Positions 1 through 7,263 of a stretch of DNA of 64,000 nt are shown in pieces. Positions within the stretch are counted from its first letter, which is position 1; each line of letters opens with the position of its first letter. This DNA is from Bradyrhizobium sediminis (lineage in GTDB: Bacteria; Pseudomonadota; Alphaproteobacteria; Rhizobiales; Xanthobacteraceae): positions 434,001-498,000 of the forward strand of contig NZ_CP076134.1 of the NCBI RefSeq assembly GCF_018736085.1. The letters are read 5' to 3'. The notes under the pieces are model-generated. The model searched no databases, was not told the origin of the DNA, and saw nothing but the letters and a program-made list of their open reading frames with translations. The translations under genes and the position numbers were made by a program.

Positions 1-1
1 G

Positions 2-769
2 CTGTGGCTGCGCGCCTGCGCGGCGCTGGCGGTGCTGGCACCATTGATCTGGCGGCAACGCGCCGCGTTCACGCAGCTGGAAAGGCCGTGGCTGCAATTG
101 CTGCGGGTCACGCTCTCCACCCTCGAAGTCGCGGCGTTCTTTCTCGCCACCGTCTATCTGCCGCTCGCCGACGTCATCACCTATTACCTGGCGGCGCCGA
201 TCTTCGTCACCGCGCTGTCGCCGCTGGTGCTGCGCGAGCATGTCGGCTGGCGGCGCTGGAGTGCGGTGCTGGTCGGGTTCTGCGGCGTGTTGATCGCGCT
301 ACGGCCGTCGGCGCAAACGGTGAGCTGGCCTGCCATGATCGCGCTCGGCGGCAGCCTGTCGTTTTCGCTGCTGATGCTGATCACCCGCTTGCTGCGGGCG
401 ACGCCCGATATCGTGCTGGCGTCGTCGCAATTTGCCGGCACCTTTGCGCTCGGCGCGCTGCTGTCGCCGTTCGGCTGGGTGACGCCCAGCCTCGGCAGCC
501 TCGGCCTGTTCGCCGCGGCCGGCTTCATTTCGGTCGGGGCGCTGTTGTGCGTCAATCGTTCGCTCAAGCTCGCGCCGGCCAGCGTGGTGGTGCCGTATCA
601 ATATTCGATGATCGTCTGGGCTGTGATGTTCGGCTATTTCGTTTTCGGCGACGTGCCGGAACTCGCCACCATCGTCGGCGCGGCCATCATCATCGGCGCG
701 GGGTTCTATATTTTCCTGCGCGAGCAGCGGCTCGGGCGCAAGGAAGCGGTGGTCAGCCCGCCGGTGTGA
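2..769 (+). CDS. EamA/DMT-family membrane exporter, 5' end cut off by the window
   Basis: The open frame runs in from the window edge and stops at 769; 255 codons are visible. The protein is a string of hydrophobic helices separated by short basic loops, ends in a basic tail, and has the internal two-fold pattern of the drug/metabolite transporter superfamily (EamA). Members usually have about 300 residues and ten helices, so roughly one or two helices lie outside the window. A GTG at 32 could be read as a start, but the same frame is open back to base 2 with matching hydrophobic codons, so I treat it as partial. The substrate cannot be told from sequence. It lies on the opposite strand to the GNAT/rpmA/rplU group and is separated from it by a palindromic repeat. 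Confidence 0.85.
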   Translation: MWLRACAALAVLAPLIWRQRAAFTQLERPWLQLLRVTLSTLEVAAFFLATVYLPLADVITYYLAAPIFVTALSPLVLREHVGWRRWSAVLVGFCGVLIALRPSAQTVSWPAMIALGGSLSFSLLMLITRLLRATPDIVLASSQFAGTFALGALLSPFGWVTPSLGSLGLFAAAGFISVGALLCVNRSLKLAPASVVVPYQYSMIVWAVMFGYFVFGDVPELATIVGAAIIIGAGFYIFLREQRLGRKEAVVSPPV

Positions 770-779
770 GGGCAACCCC

Positions 780-854
780 GTCATTGCGAGCGAAGCGAAG
801 CAATCCATCTACCCGCAAGACAAGTATGGATTGCTTCGCTGCGCTCGCAATGAC
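780..854. repeat. Palindromic repeat, class A (GTCATTGCGAG ... CTCGCAATGAC)
   Basis: An imperfect inverted repeat of about 75 bp. The left arm begins GTCATTGCGAGCGAAGCG and the right arm ends CGCTCGCAATGAC. It lies between the stops of two convergent genes. The same arms recur at 44476-44560 and, interrupted by an insertion sequence, at 46334-46387 plus 48143-48170, so this is a dispersed family. When transcribed it would fold into a long hairpin. Confidence 0.9.
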
Positions 855-861
855 GAGGAAT

Positions 862-1458
862 TCAACCCTCCCGCCGCGTCGAACTGCCCCAGTTCTTCAG
901 CGACGACCAGACGCTGCGCGAGAGCCTGAAGCGATCGACCGGGGTCGACGAGCCCAGCGCCTCGAAGCGGTGCAGCTCGACGCCGCTCCACTGGAAGCCG
1001 CATTTCTCCAGAATGTTGCGCGACGACGGGTTGGCGACCCGCGCGCCGGAGACGAGGTGCTCGACCTCGAATTCCTCGAAGGTGAAATCGATCACCGCCC
1101 GCGCCGCCTCGGTGCCAAAGCCCTGGCCCCAATGCTCGACGCCGAGCCAGTAGCCGAGTTCCGGCGTCTCCGGCTCACGCCAGTCGACGCCGACCATGCC
1201 GACCGGCACGAAATTGTTTTCGATCAGGAACACGGTCTCGTGAGGGTCGTTCGCGGTCGCGCGCACGAACTCGATCGCATGATCCTGCAGGTAGGGATGC
1301 GGCAGGCGGCGGGTCATCTCCGCAATGCGGCGGTCATTGGCCAGACGCGCGATCGCTTTTACGTCCGCGAGCGTCGGCCTGCGCAGCATCAGCCGTTCGG
1401 TCTCGAGGACGCAACTACTCGCCTCGCGCCATGTCGGAGTCGGGATATCCTGCAGCAT
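862..1458 (-). CDS. GNAT-family N-acetyltransferase (RimJ/RimL-like)
   Basis: 198 residues. The N-terminal part has the LETERLMLRRPTLAD signature that opens RimJ/RimL-type GNAT domains. It is followed by a GYWLGVEHWGQGFGTEA segment, which corresponds to the acetyl-CoA pyrophosphate loop (Q/R-x-x-G-x-G/A), and by an N-P-S-S-R-N-I-L-E-K-C-G-F segment typical of the last helix and strand. It probably transfers acetyl from acetyl-CoA to an amine, either a protein N-terminus or a small molecule; the substrate is unknown. It lies downstream of rpmA on the same strand, about 190 bp away and beyond a terminator, so it probably has its own promoter or depends on read-through. Confidence 0.85.
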   Translation of the reverse strand: MLQDIPTPTWREASSCVLETERLMLRRPTLADVKAIARLANDRRIAEMTRRLPHPYLQDHAIEFVRATANDPHETVFLIENNFVPVGMVGVDWREPETPELGYWLGVEHWGQGFGTEAARAVIDFTFEEFEVEHLVSGARVANPSSRNILEKCGFQWSGVELHRFEALGSSTPVDRFRLSRSVWSSLKNWGSSTRREG

Positions 1459-1504
1459 GTCGGGCTCCTGGTTGCGAACGCAATACGCAATTCTTGAATT
1501 ATGG

Positions 1505-1550
1505 CGCGTGTTCCGGTCGAAAACCGGTGTCCGCTCTTGCGGAACACGCG
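1505..1550. repeat. Hairpin-forming inverted repeat, 11-bp perfect arms
   Basis: CGCGTGTTCCG at 1505-1515 is the exact reverse complement of 1540-1550, and the loop contains a second small inverted repeat (CCGGT/ACCGG). The inner sequence GAAAACCGGTGTCCGC resembles a short dispersed repeat common in Rhizobiales; that link is from memory. It lies between the rpmA terminator and the GNAT start and may also act as part of the GNAT leader. Confidence 0.7.
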
Positions 1551-1554
1551 CAAT

Positions 1555-1584
1555 AAAAAAGGGAGGCCGGTTTCCCGCCTCCCC
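1555..1584 (-). terminator. Rho-independent terminator of the rplU-rpmA operon
   Basis: Read on the minus strand, GGGGAGGCGGG and CCGGCCTCCC form a GC-rich stem around a short loop, immediately followed by six T residues (the A-run at 1555-1560). It lies 64 bp downstream of the rpmA stop and is correctly oriented for rplU-rpmA. Confidence 0.85.
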
Positions 1585-1647
1585 TTAGGAGCCTTTCAGG
1601 AGCTCCGCCGGTTCATCAGGACCCGGCGGACTCGATTTGCCCACCGT

Positions 1648-1920
1648 TTACTCGGCCGCGGCTTCCGTCATCGGAACCACCGATACGAAAGTGCGGCCGT
1701 TGGCTTTTGCGCGGAACTCGACACGGCCTTCGACCTTGGCGAACAGAGTATGGTCGGTGCCCATGCCGACATTAAGGCCGGGATGCCAGGTCGTGCCGCG
1801 CTGACGTGCAATGATGTTGCCGGGGATCACGTGCTCGCCGCCATACGCCTTGATTCCGAGGCGCTTGCCTGCCGAATCACGTCCGTTCCGCGATGAACCG
1901 CCTGCTTTTTTGTGAGCCAT
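1648..1920 (-). CDS. rpmA: Large-subunit ribosomal protein bL27
   Basis: 90 residues beginning [16 protein letters not shown], the hallmark N-terminus of bL27 that reaches toward the peptidyl-transferase centre. The body has the [10 protein letters not shown] family core, and the length is normal. There is no N-terminal extension of the kind cleaved in Firmicutes. It is the second gene of a two-gene operon: it follows rplU by 81 bp and ends ahead of a strong intrinsic terminator. This order is almost universal in bacteria. Confidence 0.98.
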   Translation of the reverse strand: MAHKKAGGSSRNGRDSAGKRLGIKAYGGEHVIPGNIIARQRGTTWHPGLNVGMGTDHTLFAKVEGRVEFRAKANGRTFVSVVPMTEAAAE

Positions 1921-2001
1921 GGCCCGTCTCCAACTTCGCTTTAATCTCTAGATCAATTCCCTGACGGAATCATTTCACTTTTTGTCACGCTTCAAAATTT
2001 A

Positions 2002-2487
2002 TCACTTCTTCGCGGCGGGCTTCTTCGCCGGGGCCTTCTTGGCAGCGGGCTTGGCCGCGGCCTTTTTGGCGGGCGCCTTTTTCTTGGCGGCCTTCGGCGC
2101 CTCGTCGTCGCCATCGGCGGGGGCGGCCACAACCGGCTTCTCGCGCTTCGGACGCGGGCCGATGGTCGGCTTGTTGTCGTTGGTCAGGATCTCGGTGATG
2201 CGCAGCACCGTGATCTCGTCGCGATAGCCGCGCTTGCGGCGCGAATTCTTGCGGCGGCGCTTCTTGAACGCGATGACCTTGGGGCCGCGCTTGTGCTGCA
2301 GCACTTCGGCCGCAACGGAAGCACCGGCCACCGTCGGCGTGCCGAGCACCGGCGAGTCACCGCCGACCAGCAAGACTTCACCAAGCTGCACGATCGTTCC
2401 GACATCGCCGGCGATCTTGCCAATCTCGAGCACATCATCCGGAACGACGCGGTATTGCCGGCCGCCGGTTTTGATGACTGCGAACAT
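2002..2487 (-). CDS. rplU: Large-subunit ribosomal protein bL21 with a long basic C-terminal tail
   Basis: 161 residues. The first ~100 are ordinary bL21: an N-terminal MFAVIKTGGRQYRV strand and the K-F-K-K-R-R-R-K-N-S basic loop typical of the family. The remaining ~55 residues are a low-complexity Ala/Lys/Pro tail of AKK/PAKK units resembling histone H1-like or HU-tail sequences. Typical bL21 stops near residue 103, so the tail adds about half again. It is the first gene of the rplU-rpmA operon. The tail is in frame and continuous, so it is not a frameshift artefact. Confidence 0.97.
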   Translation of the reverse strand: MFAVIKTGGRQYRVVPDDVLEIGKIAGDVGTIVQLGEVLLVGGDSPVLGTPTVAGASVAAEVLQHKRGPKVIAFKKRRRKNSRRKRGYRDEITVLRITEILTNDNKPTIGPRPKREKPVVAAPADGDDEAPKAAKKKAPAKKAAAKPAAKKAPAKKPAAKK

Positions 2488-2727
2488 CGTTTTATTCCTT
2501 CGTGTTCGATCCCGGCCTCGGACGGATCCGGGCCGGCTTTTTCTTCAGTCGTTATGGGTTCAATTTTCGCGCGGGCCGGGGAGCGATCCCCTGAATTTCG
2601 CGCAAAAACAAACAGCGCGAGAAGAACCCGCGCCGGATTGGCCGGACTTATAGCCGGTGGAGGCCCTGAGTCAAGGAAAAGCGGGGCAAAAATGGGCCAA
2701 ATCTGCCGGATTCGAGGTAAAAATGAC

Positions 2728-2798
2728 GAATAGCGAGTGGCGAATGGAAGGCTCTATTCGCCACTCGCCACTCGCCACTCGCCATTCGCTACTCGCTC
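2728..2798. repeat. Short tandem CGCCACTC-type repeat with an inverted flank
   Basis: About three direct copies of an 8-bp unit (CGCCACTC), degenerating to CGCCATTC and GCTACTC, lie in 2758-2798. The segment 2728-2747 (GAATAGCGAGTGGCGAATGG) is the near-perfect inverse of 2781-2798 plus flank. Transcribed, it would form a hairpin. It sits in the ~340 bp upstream of rplU, near the relic of a ROK gene. No gene is visible in it. Confidence 0.75.
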
Positions 2799-2911
2799 CC
2801 ATGAAACCATCGGGTTCCCGCGCCGTTGTCGAAGCGACCGACCACGGGCAAGGGCAAAATGGCTGAAGAGATCATAGCGGCCACCGGCATCGCCCGCCAC
2901 GGCGCCACCCG

Positions 2912-3222
2912 GGCATCGCCTGCCCCGGCGTCATCGGCGAGGACGGTTCGATCGAGAAGGGCGCGCAGAACCTGCCGGGCAACTGGGAGAGCAGCAAATT
3001 CAACTTGCCGGTGAGCCTGGTCGAGCGATTCCGGCGATCGGCGATCACGACACCGCGGTCCTGATGCACAATGACGGCGTGGCCCAGGGCCTCTCGGAAG
3101 TTCCGTTCATCCAGAACGTCGGGCGCTGGGGTGTGCTCACCATCGGCACCGGATTGGGCAATGCGCGCTTCACCAACCGGCGCAAGGACAAGGACGACAG
3201 GAAAGAGAAGGGCAAGGATTGA
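2912..3222 (+). pseudogene. 3' remnant of a ROK-family (glucokinase-like) gene, frameshifted
   Basis: Two consecutive frames give one ROK-like sequence. 2912-3025 reads G-I-A-C-P-G-V-I-G-E-D-G-S-I and then an NLPGNWE block, equivalent to the CPG and N-L motifs of ROK sugar kinases. From about 3025 the match continues in another frame with a D-H-D-T-A-V-L-M-H-N-D segment, the catalytic-Asp region, and a G-V-L-T-I-G-T-G-L-G-N-A segment. It ends in a Lys/Asp-rich tail and a stop at 3220-3222. The ATP-binding N-terminal third is missing, and a frameshift lies near 3024-3026. I see no intact start. This is a decayed gene fragment; family assignment is by motif memory. Confidence 0.7.
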
Positions 3223-3540
3223 GCGGAAGAAGCGGGAGCCGGGCCCGGTAACCTTGACCGGTTACGTTAAAACCGGGTTCGCGTTGCCGTTCGCGCGCGG
3301 ATCGCTACCGTCGAATTGTCGCTCAGCCTGGCCAGCGAAGCCGCACTTCCGGCCAGAATTTCAATGCGGCGACACGGGACCGCCAGGGTTTTGTCGCGTC
3401 TGGCGGTCCCACCCTTGCGGTGCGCAGCCTTGAACCCCGGGACCGGCATTTTCCCGCCGTCAGCGCCTTGTCTGCCCCGCCGTCCTCGCCTAGAACTCGC
3501 CCCGACCGCGGGTCCGATGAATCACCCGAAAATGGCGCCT
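3223..3540. other. Intergenic region upstream of tRNA-Ser
   Basis: No convincing gene. It holds an 11-bp perfect inverted repeat (GGGACCGCCAG at 3376-3386 and its complement at 3400-3410) that would form a strong stem, and a smaller CCGGTT/AACCGG pair near 3258-3285. The stem has no T-run, so I do not call it a terminator. The tRNA promoter must lie in the last ~100 bp, but I cannot pick it confidently. Confidence 0.6.
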
Positions 3541-3630
3541 GGAGAGGTGGCAGAGTGGTCGAATGCACCGCACTCGAAATGCGGCATAGGTGCAAGCCTA
3601 TCGGGGGTTCGAATCCCTCCCTCTCCGCCA
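3541..3630 (+). tRNA. tRNA-Ser, anticodon CGA
   Basis: 90 bases with a long variable arm typical of serine tRNAs. The acceptor stem GGAGAGG pairs with CCTCTCC, a discriminator G follows, and the CCA end is encoded at 3628-3630. The anticodon stem CCGCA/TGCGG encloses loop CTCGAAA with CGA at 3575-3577, reading UCG codons. The T-arm GGGGGTTCGAATCCCTC is canonical. No second copy of the tRNA 3' end was found in the window, so there is no direct sign of an integrated island here. Confidence 0.97.
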
Positions 3631-3779
3631 TCGCTCAAAAGGCTATTTCTCAGTGTTTTCTGACATCAGCTGTTCGGCAGTCCATATTCTCGCCCTTGGG
3701 GCGTCGCGCCAAGCCACGTCATCGCGAACTGACGGCGGCGTTTGAACGGGAGGTGGCCAAACACAGATAAGCGCGCCAA

Positions 3780-4703
3780 TCAACGCCGACGCGCAGAGAG
3801 CTGAAATAGAACAATGCCGAGTGCGATCATGATGGCCGCCGTCCCGAAGCCATCAGGCAATCGCTCGTCGAAGATAGCGACCGCAATGAATGTACCGGAA
3901 ATGGCCGCCACCGACCCGATCTGGCTCAGATAGGTTGGCCCTGCTATCTGCTGAAGGCGCAGGACGGCCACATATTGGATCGTGAACGAGAGGGTCGCGA
4001 GCGCCGTGATCGCCGTGACCGCCGGCATGGTCCATAGGGAACGCACCGCGCCTCCCTCGATCCAGATCGCAAAGGGAAAGGTGGCGAGAGCCCCGCACAG
4101 CAGTATTGAACCGGCCAGCAGCAACGGCGTTGCGCCGTGCGGCCAGTACCGGGAGCGGAAGATGTTTCCAATGGCCAGAACGACCGGCATCATGCAGGCG
4201 ACAAGAATCGCCAGCCGATCGACGGGAACGATCTCCCCGCCCTTGGCCCGTGCCAGCAACAGGCCGCCAGCAAGGCTCAGCGCAACGCCGGACAACCGGA
4301 ATCCGCTGTGGCGTTCCATCCGGAGAGCGAGTGACATCAGGTAGGTCAGGAGGGTCGGGAAGGCCATGGCCAACGCGATGAAGGCAGCCCCGACATGTCC
4401 CACGGCGAGATAGCCGAGTGCCATGCCCAAGGCCAGCAGGGCCCCGGCCGCGATGCTGTAGGGAAGGACGCCCACCAGTTTTCGCCGCAGATCGCCGCCG
4501 CGCGCCGCCAAGAGGATGAGGACCAGCCCTGAAGCGCTCAACGAGACCGTAAGATACCAAAGCATCGCCGCACCGCTTGCGGCAGCCTGTTTGGACAGGA
4601 TGACGTTGAACGCAAGCAGTGTCCCGACGAAGACCAGAAGGGCGGGAGCCTGCCTGGATTTGCCAGACAACGATATGGCTGTTTGGTTCTGCGAAATGGT
4701 CAT
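3780..4703 (-). CDS. EamA/DMT-family exporter, divergent from a TetR regulator
   Basis: 307 residues from the ATG at 4703 (MTISQNQ). The frame is open further upstream, but that part would be read through the operator and has no hydrophobic character; an AGAAGGAAGG-like ribosome-binding stretch precedes 4703. Ten hydrophobic helices in two repeats of five match EamA-type drug/metabolite transporters. It ends in a basic RRR tail. Its start lies ~110 bp from the start of the divergent tetR gene, with a 24-bp perfect palindrome between them. The pair therefore looks like a substrate-inducible exporter and its repressor. The substrate is unknown. Confidence 0.85.
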   Translation of the reverse strand: MTISQNQTAISLSGKSRQAPALLVFVGTLLAFNVILSKQAAASGAAMLWYLTVSLSASGLVLILLAARGGDLRRKLVGVLPYSIAAGALLALGMALGYLAVGHVGAAFIALAMAFPTLLTYLMSLALRMERHSGFRLSGVALSLAGGLLLARAKGGEIVPVDRLAILVACMMPVVLAIGNIFRSRYWPHGATPLLLAGSILLCGALATFPFAIWIEGGAVRSLWTMPAVTAITALATLSFTIQYVAVLRLQQIAGPTYLSQIGSVAAISGTFIAVAIFDERLPDGFGTAAIMIALGIVLFQLSARRR

Positions 4704-4786
4704 TGCGTCTCGCCTTCCTTCTGTAATGGCACCGGTGACGGCTCGTCTCTGCACCCGGTTCATTCGTGCCGTGATTGTTCTTGACC

Positions 4787-4810
4787 TACAATACGTACGT
4801 ACGTATTGTA
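4787..4810. promoter_or_regulatory. 24-bp perfect palindrome, probable TetR operator
   Basis: The half-site TACAATACGTAC is followed immediately by its exact reverse complement with no spacer. It ends 5 bp before the ATG of the TetR gene and lies 84 bp upstream of the exporter start. That position lets one repressor dimer (or a pair) block both divergent promoters. The core is an alternating TACG repeat. Confidence 0.85.
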
Positions 4811-4815
4811 AAGAC

Positions 4816-5421
4816 ATGCCGAAGCCATCCTTGAAAAACGAGATCATCGCCGCCGGATTGCGGGTCATGTTCCGCAAGGGCTACGAGGGCGCGAGCGTGC
4901 GCGACGTCGTGGCCGAGGCCGGGGCGCCGCAAGGCTCATTCACCAATCATTTCCGCTCGAAGGAGGCGTTCGCGGAGGCGGTTCTCAATCACTATTTCGA
5001 CCGCACGCGCGGGCTTGTGATGGCTGCCCTGGGCGATTCCTCGCTGACGCCGCGCGACCGGCTTCGCCGTTACCTCGATGTCATCACGGATCGTCTGGCC
5101 GCCGACAACTATATGCGCGGCTGTCTGATCGGCGATTTCAGCATCGAAGTCTCGCAGGCAAGCGATGCGCTTCGGCAGCAGCTCGCGGAAATCTATCGGG
5201 AATGGCTCGTCCCTTTCGCGGATTGTATTGCCGAAGGGCAGCGATCGGGGGAGATTGACGACCGGTTTTCTCCGCAGGATTTGGCGGAATTTCTGCTCAC
5301 CTCCTGGGAAGGAGCGATCCTGCGAATGAAGGTCGAGCGCGATCCCGAGCCGCTAGAGCGCTTCAAGCGCATTGCATTCGCGACGGTGTTTTCAAGTGCT
5401 GAAAGGACGGTCACGAAGTGA
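4816..5421 (+). CDS. TetR/AcrR-family transcriptional regulator
   Basis: 201 residues from ATG 4816. Residues ~5-55 form the TetR HTH: I-I-A-A-G-L-R-V-M-F-R-K-G-Y-E-G-A-S-V-R, then A-G-A-P-Q-G-S-F-T-N-H-F and S-K-E-A-F-A. The rest is the variable helical ligand domain, with a Cys at residue ~101 (Y-M-R-G-C-L-I-G-D) seen in several TetR proteins that sense electrophiles; whether it does so here is inference. It is divergent from an EamA exporter, and the 24-bp palindrome just before its ATG is the obvious binding site, implying autorepression. A start further upstream would have to read through the palindrome and is unlikely. Confidence 0.9.
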   Translation: MPKPSLKNEIIAAGLRVMFRKGYEGASVRDVVAEAGAPQGSFTNHFRSKEAFAEAVLNHYFDRTRGLVMAALGDSSLTPRDRLRRYLDVITDRLAADNYMRGCLIGDFSIEVSQASDALRQQLAEIYREWLVPFADCIAEGQRSGEIDDRFSPQDLAEFLLTSWEGAILRMKVERDPEPLERFKRIAFATVFSSAERTVTK

Positions 5422-5954
5422 TTAACCTGATCGGATGCTCGCGCGGGCAGGTCGCTCGCCTCGCCACGCCAATCCGCTGTGACGTCAAGTAGAGTTCGAA
5501 CTGCTGACCAGGGTATGCTGCTTGCGACAGCGGCAATGCGTGCTGCCGTTTGAGCGCGAACGATACCAGTTTACGCCATCGGCTCCACGAGACTGGTGCG
5601 GATCGAGTTCGATGATGTTGCGCCGATTTCAAGCAATGTGAAGAACGCGCATCGTTGACTTATTGTGCGCGCTCCGAAATGGAAAGTATCCATTTTAGGA
5701 ATTGCGAACATTTCTTTCGCCTGAACTCGAACCGACTGCAATCTCAACGCGACAGATTCGATCGGGCGTTCTTGCTACGTCGTAACGCTGATCTACGGAC
5801 CGGTCTACGAAGTTGTTGAGTCCGATGAGTCGGTTGTGATTCCGTGAATGTAGTTGGTTTTCATGGGAGTGCGCCGATGTGGCAGCCCAAGCACCGTGTT
5901 GCCGTATCGCATGGTTGGGGCTTTTCGTCGAATATCATGAGAACTTTTTGAATA
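5422..5954. other. 533-bp intergenic region, no gene seen
   Basis: I find no frame with protein-like character on either strand. The stretch is visibly more AT-rich than its surroundings from about 5640 to 5950. Promoter elements for the AraC gene at 5955 must be here, but I cannot place them. Confidence 0.5.
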
Positions 5955-6932
5955 GTGAGAAGGGCCCGCTCGGTGCAAAAAACTGTGTTTTCATCCAACG
6001 ACCTGCCGGATCATCTTGGCGAGAAGGCCAGGTTTGACCTTTGGCAGGACATCCATGTCGCGGAGATATGGTCGGTCGAATACGGCGTGTCTGAAAAGCT
6101 GCCTTTCGAAGCTGATATCGAAGCCACGGCTCTCGGGCCATTGGTTCTTGGCCACATGGCCGGAACGATCAAGCACGCGACTAGGAAATCGAGCAATATC
6201 GCCGACGATGGCAATGATAGTTATCTCCTGCTGATCAACAAGGCCGACACTCTGCTGACGGGGCTACAAGTTGGCCGCGAATACGCCGTCGGCCAGGGAG
6301 AAGCGGCCCTGGTCACTGCGTCGGAATCGCTAAAGATGCTCGGTGCCGACAAGAATGTCTGGATGAACGTGGTGATCCCACGAGATGTCCTTACGCGTGC
6401 ATTCCCACAGATCGATACCAGACTGGCGTTGAAGATCGGCGTCGAAAACGAAGCTCTCGATCTTCTCAAGCGCTATTGTCAACTTCTTGAAACCGGCTGC
6501 CCTCTCACGGCGTCCGATCTCGTAACACATGCAACAACAACGATCGTCGATCTAATCGGCCTCGCGACCGGCGCGAAAGGCGAGATGGCCGAGTTGGCGG
6601 GCTTGCGCGGCCTGAGAGCAGCCAGGTTGCAGGCGGTTCTGACCAAGATCGCAGACAATTTCACCGTCCATGACATCTCTGCACAGGACATCGCGCAGGA
6701 ACTCAAGCTATCGGGACGCTATGTCCATGATCTCTTGCAGGAGACCGGTGTGAGTTTCTCCGAGCGCATTCTCGAATTGCGCCTGCAGCAAACTTACAAG
6801 ATGCTGTCGGAACCCCGTTGCGATGGGATGCGGATCAGCGAAATTGCCATGATGTGCGGCTTCAACGACGTGGCGTATTTCAATCGCTGCTTTCGCCGCC
6901 GCTTTGGCTGCACACCAACGAGTGCGAGATAG
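5955..6932 (+). CDS. AraC-family transcriptional regulator
   Basis: 325 residues, read from GTG 5955; a second GTG nine bases or so downstream is an alternative and I cannot decide between them. The C-terminal ~100 residues carry two helix-turn-helix units: A-Q-D-I-A-Q-E-L-K-L-S-G-R-Y-V-H-D-L, then R-I-S-E-I-A-M-M-C-G-F-N-D-V-A-Y-F-N-R-C-F, ending R-R-R-F-G-C-T-P. This is the AraC signature. The N-terminal ~200 residues look like the 'AraC-binding-like' sensory domain of NitR/FeaR-type regulators. It lies 330 bp upstream of, and parallel to, the autotransporter gene, so that gene is a plausible target. The effector is unknown. Confidence 0.88.
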   Translation: MRRARSVQKTVFSSNDLPDHLGEKARFDLWQDIHVAEIWSVEYGVSEKLPFEADIEATALGPLVLGHMAGTIKHATRKSSNIADDGNDSYLLLINKADTLLTGLQVGREYAVGQGEAALVTASESLKMLGADKNVWMNVVIPRDVLTRAFPQIDTRLALKIGVENEALDLLKRYCQLLETGCPLTASDLVTHATTTIVDLIGLATGAKGEMAELAGLRGLRAARLQAVLTKIADNFTVHDISAQDIAQELKLSGRYVHDLLQETGVSFSERILELRLQQTYKMLSEPRCDGMRISEIAMMCGFNDVAYFNRCFRRRFGCTPTSAR

Positions 6933-7263
6933 GCGTCGGCCAAAAAGGTACTCAATTCCAAAAAAGTATTGATGGGCCGCCTTTGCCCCACGGAAGGAGG
7001 CAGGCAGTCGCATCTCCCCGGGACTGAACATCTAGCAGATATGGCGCCGGTGTCCCTGCGATGATGGTGGCGCGGTTGCGCGGCCACCTCCGTAAGTTGA
7101 CTGCATAGTGTCCTGACGAACGTGTTGCCTTACGGGTACATCGCCTGGGAAAGCACTGCGTCTCTCTCCAGGACAATTCCAGAGCATTCCAGCCCAAGAC
7201 GGCAGCGGTGGGACAATGCGACATACGGCGCAAGTGTCGCCGTATGTCGCATGGGATGGGTTT
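6933..7263 (+). promoter_or_regulatory. Leader region of the autotransporter, ending in a strong hairpin
   Basis: 331 bp between araC-type gene and autotransporter. The last part (7216-7252) is a perfect inverted repeat with 15-bp arms (ATGCGACATACGGCG and its complement) around a 7-base loop. It is followed directly by the purine-rich GGGATGGG and the ATG at 7264. The hairpin could be a DNA operator or an RNA structure that hides or presents the ribosome-binding site. An in-frame ATG at 7216 lies inside the hairpin and adds a non-signal-like stretch, so I reject it as the start. Confidence 0.7.

Noticed and set aside
4..1497. 497-codon plus-strand frame across the exporter and the GNAT gene
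   Set aside because: Arg/Ala-rich composition, crosses a palindromic repeat and overlaps two well-supported genes in other frames.
2728..2798. CRISPR-like array
   Set aside because: Units are 8 bp, contiguous and without spacers; no cas gene nearby.
5411..5632. 73-codon minus-strand frame after the TetR gene
   Set aside because: No ribosome-binding site, no family resemblance, and it overlaps the TetR stop.
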